Source: an uncultured Lachnospiraceae bacterium (lineage in GTDB: Bacteria; Bacillota; Clostridia; Lachnospirales; Lachnospiraceae). From it: a stretch of DNA of 43,307 nucleotides. Below the pieces are notes generated by a model that worked only from the letters and a program-made list of their open reading frames with translations, made no database searches and was not told the DNA's origin. The translations under genes and the position numbers were made by a program. The stretch spans positions 1 to 43,307 of the forward strand of contig CAMJPM010000016.1 in the NCBI GenBank assembly GCA_946407725.1, in the 5' to 3' direction. Numbering within the stretch: position 1 is the stretch's first letter; the number at the start of each line of letters is the position of its first letter. Shown in pieces: positions 1-9,151 of this stretch.

Positions 1-1787
1 CCCTGGCGGGGCAGCTTTACAGCGAGATGAAGGAGTTCTTCCCTGAGAATGCGGTGGAGTATTTCGTGTCCTACTACGATTACTACCAGCCTGAAGCCTA
101 TGTCCCTTCTACAGACACCTATATTGAGAAGGATTCTTCAATCAATGATGAGATAGATAAGCTCCGGCTGGCGGCTACTGCGGCCCTCTCTGAAAGAAGG
201 GACGTGGTGGTGGTGGCCTCGGTTTCCTGTATTTACGGCCTTGGTTCCCCGGATGACTATCTCGCCATGATCATTTCCCTGCGGCCCGGACAGGAAAAGG
301 ACAGGGATGACGTGATACACGAATTGGTGAATATCCAGTATACGAGAAATGACGCGGATTTCCACAGAGGGACTTTCAGGGTAAGGGGAGATGTGCTGGA
401 GATATTCCCGGCAGAAGAGGACGAGACTGCGGTAAGGGTTGAGTTCTTCGGGGATGAGATAGAGAGGATAGTGACCATAGATGTGCTGACCGGGGAAGCA
501 AAGGAAGAGCTCCGGCAGATATCCATATTCCCGGCATCCCACTATGTGATGCCCAGGGAAAAGATGGAGGCAGGAATAAAGAGGATAGAAACAGAGCTTG
601 ATGAACAGGTAAAGTATTTCAAGAGCCATGATAAGCTGGTCGAAGCCCAGAGGATAGCGGAGAGAACTAATTTCGACATGGAGATGCTCCGGGAAACCGG
701 CTTTTGCAGCGGGATAGAGAATTACACGGGACCGCTTTCCGGAAATCCCTATGGTACGCCTCCCACCACGCTCATAGATTTCTTTCCCGAAGACTTTTTG
801 ATAATAGTGGACGAATCCCATATGTCCATACCACAGATCGGGGGAATGTATAACGGAAACCGTTCCAGAAAGAATACACTTATTGATTACGGGTTCCGCC
901 TGCCCTCCGCCATGGATAACAGGCCCCTGTCCTTTGATGAATTTGAGGGGCATATTAATCAGATGCTTTTTGTATCTGCTACCCCTGCGGATTACGAGGA
1001 AGAGCACGAGCTTCTGCGGGCAGAGCAGATAATAAGGCCCACGGGGCTTACGGATCCGGAGATCATCGTAAAGCCCACCAAGGGGCAGATAGATGATCTT
1101 GTGGGAGAGATAAATAAGACTGTTGAGGCAAAGAACAAGGTACTGATAACAACACTTACAAAGAAGATGGCAGAGGATCTGACTGACTATCTGAGAGATG
1201 CCGGTATCAGGGTGAGATATCTCCATTCCGATATAGATACTCTGGAGAGGATAGAGATAATAAGGGATATGCGTCTCGATGTATTTGACGTGCTGGTGGG
1301 GATAAACCTCTTAAGAGAAGGACTGGATATTCCTGAGATTGCGCTGGTGGCGGTGCTTGACGCAGATAAGGAAGGCTTCCTGCGTTCGGAAACGTCACTT
1401 ATCCAGACTGTGGGAAGGGCCGCCAGAAACTCTGAAGGCAGGGTCATCATGTATGCCGATATGATGACGGATTCCATGAAAAAGTGCATAGATGAGACAA
1501 ACAGAAGACGGGAGATCCAAAAAAAATATAATGAAGAAAACGGGATCACGCCCCAGACCATAAAGAAGGCTGTCCGGGATATCATTTCTCTTTCAAAATC
1601 CGTTGCAAAGAGCGAACAGGAGTTTAAGAAGGATCCGGAATCCATGGATAAAAAAGAACTGGAGAAGCTAATTAAGCAGGTGGAGAAAAAGATGCGGCAG
1701 GCTGCTGCCGAGCTGGACTTTGAGACTGCCGCCGTTTTACGTGACAATATGCTTGAACTGAGGAAAAATCTTAATAGTTTTACATAA
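1..1787 (+). CDS. uvrB: Excinuclease ABC subunit B (5' end cut by the window)
   Basis: UvrB is the damage-verifying helicase-like subunit of nucleotide excision repair; it is loaded by UvrA and then recruits UvrC. The reading frame is open from base 3, and the first visible residues ([20 protein letters not shown]) belong to the conserved N-terminal helicase region, so roughly 85-90 residues including Walker A lie outside the window. Visible hallmarks are the [20 protein letters not shown] beta-hairpin region, the DESH helicase box ([13 protein letters not shown]), the motif V/VI region ([11 protein letters not shown] and QTVGRAARN) and a C-terminal UVR domain ([12 protein letters not shown]) that contacts UvrC. 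It ends at TAA 1785-1787. A family member is certain; only the start is missing. uvrA follows one gene downstream on the same strand. Confidence 0.98.
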   Translation, partial: LAGQLYSEMKEFFPENAVEYFVSYYDYYQPEAYVPSTDTYIEKDSSINDEIDKLRLAATAALSERRDVVVVASVSCIYGLGSPDDYLAMIISLRPGQEKDRDDVIHELVNIQYTRNDADFHRGTFRVRGDVLEIFPAEEDETAVRVEFFGDEIERIVTIDVLTGEAKEELRQISIFPASHYVMPREKMEAGIKRIETELDEQVKYFKSHDKLVEAQRIAERTNFDMEMLRETGFCSGIENYTGPLSGNPYGTPPTTLIDFFPEDFLIIVDESHMSIPQIGGMYNGNRSRKNTLIDYGFRLPSAMDNRPLSFDEFEGHINQMLFVSATPADYEEEHELLRAEQIIRPTGLTDPEIIVKPTKGQIDDLVGEINKTVEAKNKVLITTLTKKMAEDLTDYLRDAGIRVRYLHSDIDTLERIEIIRDMRLDVFDVLVGINLLREGLDIPEIALVAVLDADKEGFLRSETSLIQTVGRAARNSEGRVIMYADMMTDSMKKCIDETNRRREIQKKYNEENGITPQTIKKAVRDIISLSKSVAKSEQEFKKDPESMDKKELEKLIKQVEKKMRQAAAELDFETAAVLRDNMLELRKNLNSFT

Positions 1788-1864
1788 GCCATGCAGGTTT
1801 ACTAAACAGCTTTCAGGCGGGTGGCTGCGGGAAATAACCGGAGCTATCCACGCGGGAAAACAGA

Positions 1865-1893
1865 TTTACATTATGTAATAAAAACCTTATAAT
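1865..1893 (+). promoter_or_regulatory. Sigma-A-type promoter for the GT2-uvrA unit, with an overlapping dyad
   Basis: TTTACA at 1865-1870 is followed after exactly 17 bp by TATAAT at 1888-1893, a near-consensus vegetative promoter about 70 bp before the downstream TTG start. A 13-bp dyad (TTACATTATGTAA, 1866-1878) overlaps the -35 box and could be an operator. uvrA therefore need not depend on readthrough from uvrB. Confidence 0.6.
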
Positions 1894-1964
1894 TAAAGTG
1901 ATATGCGAAAATAAGAAGCATAGCGCATTATGAAAACATCCTTAACCGGAGGAGGAAATACTAA

Positions 1965-2729
1965 TTGGGAAAATTATCAGTGGTGGTTCCCACATTTAAT
2001 GAAAAAGGAAATGTTGAAAATCTGGTGCAGCAGATCGGCGATGCCCTTACAGGTATAGATTACGAGATAGTGTTTGTGGATGACAGCACTGACGAAACGC
2101 CGGAGATACTGGAAAAGCTGTCAAAGGAAAATCCCAGGGTATCCTATGAGCACAGGGTTAATGAGACAGGTCTTGCAACGGCGGTCATAAGGGGATTCCG
2201 CATCGCAAACGGGGATATACTGGCATGTATGGATGCGGACCTGCAGCATCCGCCACAGATACTGCGTCCAATGTACGCGGCCATAATGAGCGGAGCGGAT
2301 TTCTGTATTCCCTCAAGGCTCATTCCCGGGGGAGATGACGGAGGCTTAAATCTGTACAGGAAATTTGTGTCCGGAACCGCAAGATGGATGGGAAAGATAC
2401 TGCTGCCCTGTTTAAGGAAGATCAGCGATCCCACCAGCGGGCTTTTCATGTTCAGGAAGGAATGCATAAAGAATGCGGACCTGAAGCCTGTGGGCTGGAA
2501 GATAATGGTGGAGGTGCTGGCCATGAGCGAGTACAGCACCGTTATAGAGATACCCTATGGGTTCCAGAACAGGGAAAGCGGGGAATCCAAGCTCAGCGGA
2601 AAAGTCACCATGCAATATATACAGCAGCTTTTAGGACTGATGAGGCGCGCCACCAAGAGAAAGGGAATCACCGTAATAAGGTGGAGCAGTAATTACACGG
2701 ATAATATGGTGAAAAAATACATCGGATGA
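1965..2729 (+). CDS. Family 2 glycosyltransferase, dolichol-phosphate-mannose-synthase-like
   Basis: 254 residues with a GT-A fold of the DPM1/polyprenol-phosphate glycosyltransferase type. It shows the N-terminal VVVPTFNEKGN strand, VFVDDSTD, and a metal-binding DAD (MDADLQHPP) typical of polyprenyl-phosphate mannosyl/glucosyl transferases. These use a nucleotide sugar to glycosylate a lipid-phosphate carrier at the inner face of the membrane. No C-terminal membrane segments are present, as in the short soluble DPM1-type enzymes. The start is TTG at 1965, chosen because GGAGGA lies at about 1950-1955 and the protein begins cleanly with MGKLSVVVPTFNE. It lies between uvrB and uvrA, with only 48 bp before uvrA, so it is probably cotranscribed with uvrA. 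Donor and acceptor cannot be told from sequence. Confidence 0.88.
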   Translation: MGKLSVVVPTFNEKGNVENLVQQIGDALTGIDYEIVFVDDSTDETPEILEKLSKENPRVSYEHRVNETGLATAVIRGFRIANGDILACMDADLQHPPQILRPMYAAIMSGADFCIPSRLIPGGDDGGLNLYRKFVSGTARWMGKILLPCLRKISDPTSGLFMFRKECIKNADLKPVGWKIMVEVLAMSEYSTVIEIPYGFQNRESGESKLSGKVTMQYIQQLLGLMRRATKRKGITVIRWSSNYTDNMVKKYIG

Positions 2730-2777
2730 GCGCATGGGTAGCAGACCGCTTACCCGGCAGTAAAGGTTTACATAATA

Positions 2778-5681
2778 ATGAAAAAAACGTTCAGTGAATA
2801 TATAAAGATCAGGGGTGCAAGGGCACATAACCTGAAGAGCATCAATGTAGACATCCCGAGAAATGAGATGGTAGTGTTAACAGGACTTTCCGGTTCAGGA
2901 AAGTCCTCACTTGCCTTTGACACTATTTATGCTGAGGGACAGAGACGGTATATGGAATCCCTGTCCTCCTATTCCAGACAGTTCCTGGGACAGATGGAAA
3001 AGCCGGAGGTGGATTCCATTGAAGGGCTTCCCCCGGCAATATCCATAGATCAGAAGTCCACCAACCGAAATCCCAGATCCACTGTGGGAACGGTGACGGA
3101 GATCTACGATTATTTCAGGCTCCTCTATGCACGGGTAGGTACACCCCACTGTCCGAAATGCGGCAGGGTTATAGAGAAGCAGACCGTAGATCAGATGTCA
3201 GACAAGATAATGTCCCTCCCTGAGAAAACAAAGATTCAGTTATTGTCGCCGGTGGTCCGGGGAAGAAAGGGCCGACACGAAAAGGTCTTTGAGCGGGCTA
3301 AGAAAAGCGGCTATGTGCGGGTCATGGTTGACGGCAATATGTACGAGCTGTCAGAGGAGATAAAGCTCGATAAAAACATTAAACACGATATAGAAATAGT
3401 GGTAGACCGGCTGGTGATAAAAGACGGGATACAGCGGAGGTTAACGGATTCCATCGAAAATGTCCTGTCCCTTTCGGGAGGCCTTCTCATTGTGGATATT
3501 CCCGGAGAAAAACAGATGAATTTCTCGGAAAGCTTCTCCTGCCCGGACTGCGGCATAAGTATAGAAGAGATAGAGCCCAGAAGCTTTTCCTTCAACAATC
3601 CCTTCGGAGCATGCCCGGAATGTCTGGGTCTTGGCTATCATATGGAATTCGATGAGGATCTTATGATACCTGATAAAAGGCTTTCCTTTAATGAGGGATG
3701 CGTACAGGCCATGGGCTGGGTTTCCAGCAAGGATGATGGCAGTTTTTCGCATGCTCTGCTCACTGCCATGGGGGAGAGATACGGGTTTTCCCTTGATACT
3801 CCCTATGAGAAGCTCTCGGAGGAGGCGCGGCATGCCTTTATTTACGGTACCGGCGGCGAGGTATTAAAGGTCAGCTATCAGGGTCAGAGATCAAACGGGG
3901 TTTATGATGTGCCCTTTGAGGGGCTGATAAAGAATATGGAGCAGCGCTACCGTGAGACAGGATCGGACTATACCAAGGCGGAATACGAAAAGTATATGAG
4001 GGTAAGTCCCTGTGAGGCATGCGGAGGGCGGAGACTGAAGACCTCTTCCCTGGCCGTGACGGTGGGAGACCGCAATATATTTGAGCTTACAAGCCTTGCC
4101 ATAAAGGAGCTTCTGGACTTTATGGATAATTTAAAGCTCTCCGAACAAAAGGAGCTTATAGGAAAAAGGATAGTAAAGGAAATAAGATCCAGAGTACAGT
4201 TTCTGAAGGATGTGGGGCTTGAATATCTCACACTTTCCAGGGCCACCTCCACCCTTTCCGGAGGGGAAGCCCAGAGGATCAGGCTTGCAACCCAGATAGG
4301 CTCCGGGCTTGTGGGTGTGGCCTATATCCTGGATGAACCCAGCATCGGACTGCACCAGAGGGATAACGGGAAGCTGATAGCCTCCTTAAAAAAGCTCAGG
4401 GATCTGGGAAATACCCTGATCGTGGTTGAGCATGATGAAGAGACAATGAGGGAAGCGGACCGGGTTATAGATATAGGCCCGGGAGCCGGTATCCACGGGG
4501 GAGAAGTGGTTGCTGAGGGCACGGCTGAAGAAATTGAGAAGATCCCGGGATCCGTTACCGGGAAATATCTGTCCGGCGAGCTTGAGATACCCATGCCGTC
4601 CAAAAGGAAAAAGCCCTCCGGCTATATAAAGATAGTGGGGGCAAGGGAGAATAACTTAAAGAATGTTACGGTGGATATACCTCTTGGAGTAATGACCGTG
4701 GTTACGGGGGTATCCGGCTCCGGAAAGTCATCCCTTATCAATGAGGTACTGAATAAAAGCCTTTCCAAAAAGCTTAACCGGGCTTTCACCATTCCCGGAA
4801 AGCATGACAGGATCGAAGGCACGGAGCAGCTGGACAAGGTGATAAACATAGACCAGTCCCCCATCGGCCGTACTCCAAGAAGCAATCCTGCCACCTATAC
4901 AGGTGTCTTTGATATAATCAGGGATCTTTTTGCGGCAACAGTGGATGCGAAAGAAAGGGGCTACAGCAAGGGACGGTTTTCCTTTAATGTTAAGGGAGGC
5001 CGCTGTGAAGCCTGCAGCGGAGACGGAATTGTTAAAATAGAGATGCACTTCCTTCCGGATGTATATGTGCCCTGTGAAGTATGCCATGGCATGAGATATA
5101 ACAGGGAAACACTGGATGTCAGGTATAAGGGTAAGAATATTTATGAGGTCCTGGACATGAACGTGGAAGAGGCCCTGAAGTTCTTTGAGAACGTGGAATC
5201 CGTCAGAAGAAAGATACAGACCCTCTATGACGTGGGACTTGGATACATAAAGTTGGGCCAGCCGAGCACACAGCTGTCCGGAGGCGAGGCCCAGAGGGTA
5301 AAACTGGCATCGGAGCTGAGCCGCAGGGGAACGGGAAAGACCATATATATCCTTGACGAACCCACTACAGGACTGCATTTTGAAGATGTGAGGAAGCTTA
5401 CGGAAATACTCCGCAGGCTGTCGGATAACGGGAATACGGTTGTGGTGATAGAGCACAATCTGGATGTGATCAAATGTGCGGATCATATAATAGATATGGG
5501 ACCTGAAGGCGGTGATGGAGGCGGAGAGGTCATTGCCTGCGGAACGCCTGAAAAGGTGGCTTCTGTGAAAAGCTCTTTTACGGGACAGTATATAAAAGAG
5601 ATTCTGAAAAGAAAAAAGGAAAAAAATAAAAAAGGGTTAAGTATTACCGAAAAGGATCCGATATACAATCAAAGGAATTGA
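2778..5681 (+). CDS. uvrA: Excinuclease ABC subunit A
   Basis: UvrA is the damage-sensing ATPase dimer of nucleotide excision repair and loads UvrB on DNA. The 967 residues carry two ABC ATPase modules. Walker [10 protein letters not shown] is at residues 36-44 and a second GVSGSGKSS lies near residue 640; two LSGGEAQR signatures are each followed by an ILDEP Walker B. Zinc-binding cysteine pairs are visible (CPKCG, CPDCG with CPECLG, CEACGG, and CEAC with CEVC in the C-terminal half). Length is close to the family norm of about 940, with an extra lysine-rich C-terminal tail of some 25 residues. The ATG start has only a weak Shine-Dalgarno site. It is followed by a 167-bp gap with a fresh promoter for mbl. 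Confidence 0.98.
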   Translation: MKKTFSEYIKIRGARAHNLKSINVDIPRNEMVVLTGLSGSGKSSLAFDTIYAEGQRRYMESLSSYSRQFLGQMEKPEVDSIEGLPPAISIDQKSTNRNPRSTVGTVTEIYDYFRLLYARVGTPHCPKCGRVIEKQTVDQMSDKIMSLPEKTKIQLLSPVVRGRKGRHEKVFERAKKSGYVRVMVDGNMYELSEEIKLDKNIKHDIEIVVDRLVIKDGIQRRLTDSIENVLSLSGGLLIVDIPGEKQMNFSESFSCPDCGISIEEIEPRSFSFNNPFGACPECLGLGYHMEFDEDLMIPDKRLSFNEGCVQAMGWVSSKDDGSFSHALLTAMGERYGFSLDTPYEKLSEEARHAFIYGTGGEVLKVSYQGQRSNGVYDVPFEGLIKNMEQRYRETGSDYTKAEYEKYMRVSPCEACGGRRLKTSSLAVTVGDRNIFELTSLAIKELLDFMDNLKLSEQKELIGKRIVKEIRSRVQFLKDVGLEYLTLSRATSTLSGGEAQRIRLATQIGSGLVGVAYILDEPSIGLHQRDNGKLIASLKKLRDLGNTLIVVEHDEETMREADRVIDIGPGAGIHGGEVVAEGTAEEIEKIPGSVTGKYLSGELEIPMPSKRKKPSGYIKIVGARENNLKNVTVDIPLGVMTVVTGVSGSGKSSLINEVLNKSLSKKLNRAFTIPGKHDRIEGTEQLDKVINIDQSPIGRTPRSNPATYTGVFDIIRDLFAATVDAKERGYSKGRFSFNVKGGRCEACSGDGIVKIEMHFLPDVYVPCEVCHGMRYNRETLDVRYKGKNIYEVLDMNVEEALKFFENVESVRRKIQTLYDVGLGYIKLGQPSTQLSGGEAQRVKLASELSRRGTGKTIYILDEPTTGLHFEDVRKLTEILRRLSDNGNTVVVIEHNLDVIKCADHIIDMGPEGGDGGGEVIACGTPEKVASVKSSFTGQYIKEILKRKKEKNKKGLSITEKDPIYNQRN

Positions 5682-5699
5682 CTGGTGTACGGACACTAG

Positions 5700-5756
5700 A
5701 CACGCATGGATGCAAAACCGGAACAGAACGGGAATGTGTTTTTGCGTGTTTTAATT
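5700..5756 (+). terminator. Possible terminator after uvrA
   Basis: ACACGCA (5700-5706) can pair with TGCGTGT (5743-5749), which is followed at once by a T-rich run (TTTTAATTATTT). The loop is long (about 36 nt, with some AAAA/TTTT pairing inside), so this is a weak call. Confidence 0.3.
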
Positions 5757-5765
5757 ATTTCTTTA

Positions 5766-5793
5766 TTGTCAAGACGACGTTTTCGGGTATAAT
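5766..5793 (+). promoter_or_regulatory. Sigma-A-type promoter for mbl and the flagellar genes
   Basis: TTGTCA (5766-5771), a 16-bp spacer and a consensus TATAAT (5788-5793) lie 55 bp before the mbl ATG. It is the only strong promoter-like match in the uvrA-mbl gap. Confidence 0.6.
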
Positions 5794-5848
5794 ATGGTAG
5801 CGAATAAAAGAGTGATTTATAAGCGGAATTATTGAAAGGGGAACGAAA

Positions 5849-6844
5849 ATGGTCGCAACTGACATAGGAATAGATCTCGGGACAGCAAGCATACTGGTGT
5901 ATATCAGAGGAAAAGGAGTGGTATTAAAAGAGCCCTCCGTGGTAGCTTTTGACCGGGATACAAACAAGATCAAGGCAATAGGTGAAGACGCCAGGCTGAT
6001 GCTGGGTCGTACACCGGGAAACATAGTAGCTGTAAGACCCCTGAGGCAGGGAGTTATTTCCGATTATACCGTGACGGAGAAGATGCTGAAATATTTTATC
6101 CAGAAGGCAGTCGGAAAGAAGACCTTAAGAAAGCCCAGAATAAGCGTATGCGTACCCAGCGGCGTTACGGAAGTGGAACAGAAGGCTGTTGAAGATGCGG
6201 CATATCAGGCCGGCGCAAGGGAAGTATCCATTATTGAAGAGCCCATTGCCGCAGCAATAGGGGCCGGAATAGATATCTCAAAGCCCTGTGGAAACATGAT
6301 AGTGGACATAGGGGGCGGTACGACGGATATAGCTGTTATTTCACTGGGAGGCACGGTGGTATCCACCTCCATAAAGATTGCCGGAGATGATTTTGACGAA
6401 GCCATCGTCCGCTACATGAGAAAGAAGCACAAGCTCCTCATTGGTGAAAGAACCGCCGAGGATATGAAGATAAAAATCGGAACCGCATTTAAGTCATCAG
6501 ATGAAGAGACCATGAATGTAAGGGGCCGTGACCTGGTAACGGGTCTTCCCAAGACCGTGGAGGTTTCCAGCGAGGAAACGGAGGAGGCTCTGAAGGAGAC
6601 CACCTCCCAGATAGTGGAAGCTATCCACAGCGTACTGGAAAAGACACCTCCGGAGCTGGCAGCGGATATTGCCGACAGAGGAATAGTGCTTACCGGTGGA
6701 GGCAGCCTCTTAAACGGATTGGAGGAGCTCATTGCCGACAGGACTGGTATCACCACCATGACAGCTGAGGATCCCATGACAGCCGTAGCAGTAGGCACAG
6801 GCAGATATGTGGAATTCCTGGCGGGAGACCGGAACGAGCTCTGA
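5849..6844 (+). CDS. mbl: MreB/Mbl-type rod-shape-determining actin homologue
   Basis: 331 residues of the MreB family: bacterial actin that forms membrane-associated filaments and guides lateral wall synthesis by the elongasome. It shows the phosphate-1 loop IGIDLGTASILVY, the SGVTEVEQKAVEDAA and IIEEPIAAAIGAGID segments, the second phosphate loop DIGGGTTDIAV and the late GGGSLLNGLEELI adenosine motif. An AAAGGGG-type ribosome site precedes ATG 5849. Mbl is preferred over MreB because the next genes are flgF/flgG-type, matching the Bacillus order mbl-flhO-flhP, and because no mreC/mreD follows. Assignment among MreB, Mbl and MreBH from sequence alone is less sure than the family. Confidence 0.92.
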   Translation: MVATDIGIDLGTASILVYIRGKGVVLKEPSVVAFDRDTNKIKAIGEDARLMLGRTPGNIVAVRPLRQGVISDYTVTEKMLKYFIQKAVGKKTLRKPRISVCVPSGVTEVEQKAVEDAAYQAGAREVSIIEEPIAAAIGAGIDISKPCGNMIVDIGGGTTDIAVISLGGTVVSTSIKIAGDDFDEAIVRYMRKKHKLLIGERTAEDMKIKIGTAFKSSDEETMNVRGRDLVTGLPKTVEVSSEETEEALKETTSQIVEAIHSVLEKTPPELAADIADRGIVLTGGGSLLNGLEELIADRTGITTMTAEDPMTAVAVGTGRYVEFLAGDRNEL

Positions 6845-6879
6845 TAGATACGAATGCCAAAATGCCAAGGCTTTCATTG

Positions 6880-6975
6880 GGCTGCTGATGCGCTCAGCGC
6901 ATCAAAGCGCAGCCGAAAGATGTCCACCGGACATCTTTCCACTTGCGGTGAACGCAAGTGACTGTTCTGAACAGT
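6880..6975. repeat. Chain of four adjacent perfect palindromes (intergenic repeat element)
   Basis: The gap between mbl and the first flagellar gene is almost wholly made of hairpins. A: GATGCGC/GCGCATC (6887-6903), extended by GGCTGC/GCAGCC (6880-6914). B: 11-bp arms GAAAGATGTCC/GGACATCTTTC (6915-6939). C: CACTTGCG/CGCAAGTG (6940-6960). D: ACTGTTC/GAACAGT (6961-6975). B, C and D abut without a spare base. D carries the same ACTGTTC motif as other gaps in this window. This pattern suggests a REP/MITE-like genomic repeat placed in the leader of the flagellar genes (inference). Confidence 0.75.
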
Positions 6976-6995
6976 TACTGAAAAGGACTTTAAAC

Positions 6996-7769
6996 ATGAT
7001 CAAAGGCTTATACACAGCATATACGGGAATGATAAATGAGCAGAACCGAATGGATACTCTGGCCAATAATCTGGCTAATGTCGATACCACCGGTTTTAAA
7101 AAGGAAGGAGCCACCAGCCAGGCTTTCGGAGACATCCTGAAGTATGAGATCAAGGATAAGTCCGAGTACTATCTGACCAAGAGGATGGGTGCAACCAATC
7201 CCGGCGTGAGGATCGGTGAGAATTATACAAACTGGGATGAGGGCTCCTACCACGAGACAAAGAATACCTTTGATGTGGCATTGTCAGGAAGCGGGTTCTT
7301 TCCGATAGAGTTTACGAATAAGGCAGGCGAGACTGCTGTTAAATATACGAGAGACGGTTCCTTTACCCTGAATACCAAGGGTGAGCTGGTGACCAAAGAT
7401 GGGGATTTTGTTCTTGATGAGGATGGGCACCACATAGTGATGGATCCCAATGCATCAGCATCCATAAACATAATGGGTGAGATATATCAGAATGATGTTT
7501 ATGTGGCAAATCTCGGAGCCGTGGATTTTGAAGATTACAATTATCTGGAGCATTACGGGGAAAATCTCTGGCAGCCGGTGGCAGGCGCAGCGCCTGTACC
7601 TGCGGATGTCAGGTTTTATTCAGGATACCTGGAACAGTCCAATGTAAATACTGTTGAGGAAATGGTCAACATGATAGCCATTCAGAGACAGTATGAATCA
7701 AATCAGAAGGTTATTACCACATTGGACCGTACCTTACAGATAGCAGCAAATGATCTCGGAAAACTGTAA
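6996..7769 (+). CDS. flgF: Flagellar rod/hook basal-body protein, FlgF/FlhO-type
   Basis: 257 residues of the flagellar axial FlgE/F/G family, which forms the rod and hook outside the membrane and is exported by the flagellar type III apparatus. The N-terminal motif GLYTAYTGMINEQNRMDTLANNLANVDTTGFKK and the C-terminal pair EQSNVNTVEEMVNMIA and IQRQYESNQKVI are the two ends that pack as a coiled coil in axial proteins. The frame is open further upstream through the palindrome element, but the start is ATG 6996: AAAAGGA precedes it at about 6981-6987 and the family motif begins there. It is followed by a paralogue, as flhO is by flhP in Bacillus. Confidence 0.9.
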   Translation: MIKGLYTAYTGMINEQNRMDTLANNLANVDTTGFKKEGATSQAFGDILKYEIKDKSEYYLTKRMGATNPGVRIGENYTNWDEGSYHETKNTFDVALSGSGFFPIEFTNKAGETAVKYTRDGSFTLNTKGELVTKDGDFVLDEDGHHIVMDPNASASINIMGEIYQNDVYVANLGAVDFEDYNYLEHYGENLWQPVAGAAPVPADVRFYSGYLEQSNVNTVEEMVNMIAIQRQYESNQKVITTLDRTLQIAANDLGKL

Positions 7770-7799
7770 TATGGCACAGAGTAAAGGAGGATTGATAAT

Positions 7800-8627
7800 A
7801 TGGTACGTTCTCTCTGGTCCGCAGCCACAGGTATGATGGCACAGCAGAATAATGTAGACACTATAGCGAATAACCTGGCTAACGTTAATACCACAGGATA
7901 CAAAATGGAGGTAAATGAGTTCAAATCCCTCCTGTACCAGACAATACAGACCAGGACCACCACCGCAAACGGCGTGAATAAGCCCATAGGTGCACAGGTT
8001 GGTCTGGGTGTAAGGAATGCTTCCATCACCTCTGAATTCAGCCAGGGCTCCCTTTTGGAATCCGAAAATCCCACAGCAGTGGCTTTGAGCAACACCCAGG
8101 GAACCGGATTTTTCGGGATACAGGGAGAAGACGGAAACACCTATTATACGAGAAACGGTGATTTTGTATTCGCGCTCAATACAAATAACAGCCTTTCCCT
8201 TACCACTACCAGCGGTCTCAGGGTTCTCAATGAAAACGGGGCTCCCATCACCATTACCGGAGACCATATAGCTGACAAGATCAGGATCGACACCGACGGA
8301 ACCCTTTTGTATCCAGATGATGACGGAAATCTGGAGTCCCTTGATATTACAATAGGCGTCTGGCAGTTCCAGAACCCCAAGGGACTTGAAAAGATCGGTG
8401 ACAGCCTTTATTCCGTAACGGCTGCATCGGGAAATGCCCTGAATGAGGCTACAAACGACAATGTTACCAAGTCGAATATTGTGCAAGGCTATCTGGAGGG
8501 CTCAAATGTCCAGATCGCGGAAGAAATGGTAAATCTGATCATTGCCCAGAGAGCATATGAATCGAATTCCAAGGTAATAACTACCACGGATGATATGATG
8601 CAGCTTGCGAATCAGCTTAAGAGCTGA
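7800..8627 (+). CDS. flgG: Flagellar basal-body rod protein, FlgG/FlhP-type
   Basis: 275 residues, a paralogue of the preceding gene. It begins MVRSLWSAATGMMAQQNNVD and continues ANNLANVNTTGYK, the classic FlgG signature, and ends with YLEGSNVQIAEEMVNLI and AQRAYESNSKVI. FlgG forms the distal rod on which the hook is built. The SD is AAAGGAGG at 7783-7790, nine bases before ATG 7800. The 30-bp gap to the upstream gene and 47-bp gap to the next fit one flagellar transcript. Confidence 0.93.
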   Translation: MVRSLWSAATGMMAQQNNVDTIANNLANVNTTGYKMEVNEFKSLLYQTIQTRTTTANGVNKPIGAQVGLGVRNASITSEFSQGSLLESENPTAVALSNTQGTGFFGIQGEDGNTYYTRNGDFVFALNTNNSLSLTTTSGLRVLNENGAPITITGDHIADKIRIDTDGTLLYPDDDGNLESLDITIGVWQFQNPKGLEKIGDSLYSVTAASGNALNEATNDNVTKSNIVQGYLEGSNVQIAEEMVNLIIAQRAYESNSKVITTTDDMMQLANQLKS

Positions 8628-8674
8628 TGATTGCGATTGATCACAGGAGCAGACATACCGGAGGTTGACATAAT

Positions 8675-9148
8675 ATGGATTTTTCATCATTTGGCACGGA
8701 TTATGCCAGCGAACTGGCATCAAATGCCCTTACAAATGCAAGGAATTCTTCCCTGACAAACAAGGATCTTAAAAATGCTGATGACGAAGAACTCTATGAT
8801 GCCTGTAAACAGTTCGAAGAGTACTTTGTAGAACAGATTTTTAAGCAGGCCCTGAAAAATACCACATCTCTTTCCGGAGAGAATGACGGTCCCGTGTACC
8901 TGAATACCATGAAGGATTATTTTCAGGATCAGTATTCAAAGGAGATCGCCACTTCCGCTTCGGAAACCGGTCAGATCGGATTTGCGAAACAGCTCTATGA
9001 GCAGATGAAACGTTCCCAGGGCGTCACCGCCGAGGAAGCCCTTCAGAAAAAGATGGCGGAAGAAGCCGGCGAGGGAGCTGCGAAAGCACCTGACGGTGAG
9101 GTTCAGGCGATCCTTAATACAGAGGCGGTTAAGGAAGCAGGCGAATAA
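8675..9148 (+). CDS. flgJ: FlgJ-type rod-binding protein
   Basis: 157 residues matching the N-terminal rod-binding domain of FlgJ: the core DACKQFEEYFVEQIFKQALK is followed by a YLNTMKDYFQDQYSKEIA segment that is typical of rod-binding (rod-cap) proteins. The C-terminal muramidase domain of proteobacterial FlgJ is absent, as is usual in Firmicutes. The last 45 residues are an Ala/Glu-rich tail. Start ATG 8675 has GGAGG at about 8660-8664. Its place just after flgG supports a role as chaperone or cap during rod assembly. Confidence 0.85.
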   Translation: MDFSSFGTDYASELASNALTNARNSSLTNKDLKNADDEELYDACKQFEEYFVEQIFKQALKNTTSLSGENDGPVYLNTMKDYFQDQYSKEIATSASETGQIGFAKQLYEQMKRSQGVTAEEALQKKMAEEAGEGAAKAPDGEVQAILNTEAVKEAGE

Positions 9149-9151
9149 ATC

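Noticed and set aside
138-1226. 362-codon minus-strand reading frame inside uvrB
   Set aside because: Shadow of uvrB; the plus frame matches UvrB throughout.
1819-1856. Riboswitch-like or terminator hairpin after uvrB (GTGGCT and AGC-CCAC arms)
   Set aside because: Pairing is interrupted, there is no T-run, and no known riboswitch core is seen.
6807-6995. 63-codon upstream extension of the flgF-type gene
   Set aside because: It reads through the palindrome element and overlaps the mbl end; the family motif and ribosome site both mark ATG 6996.
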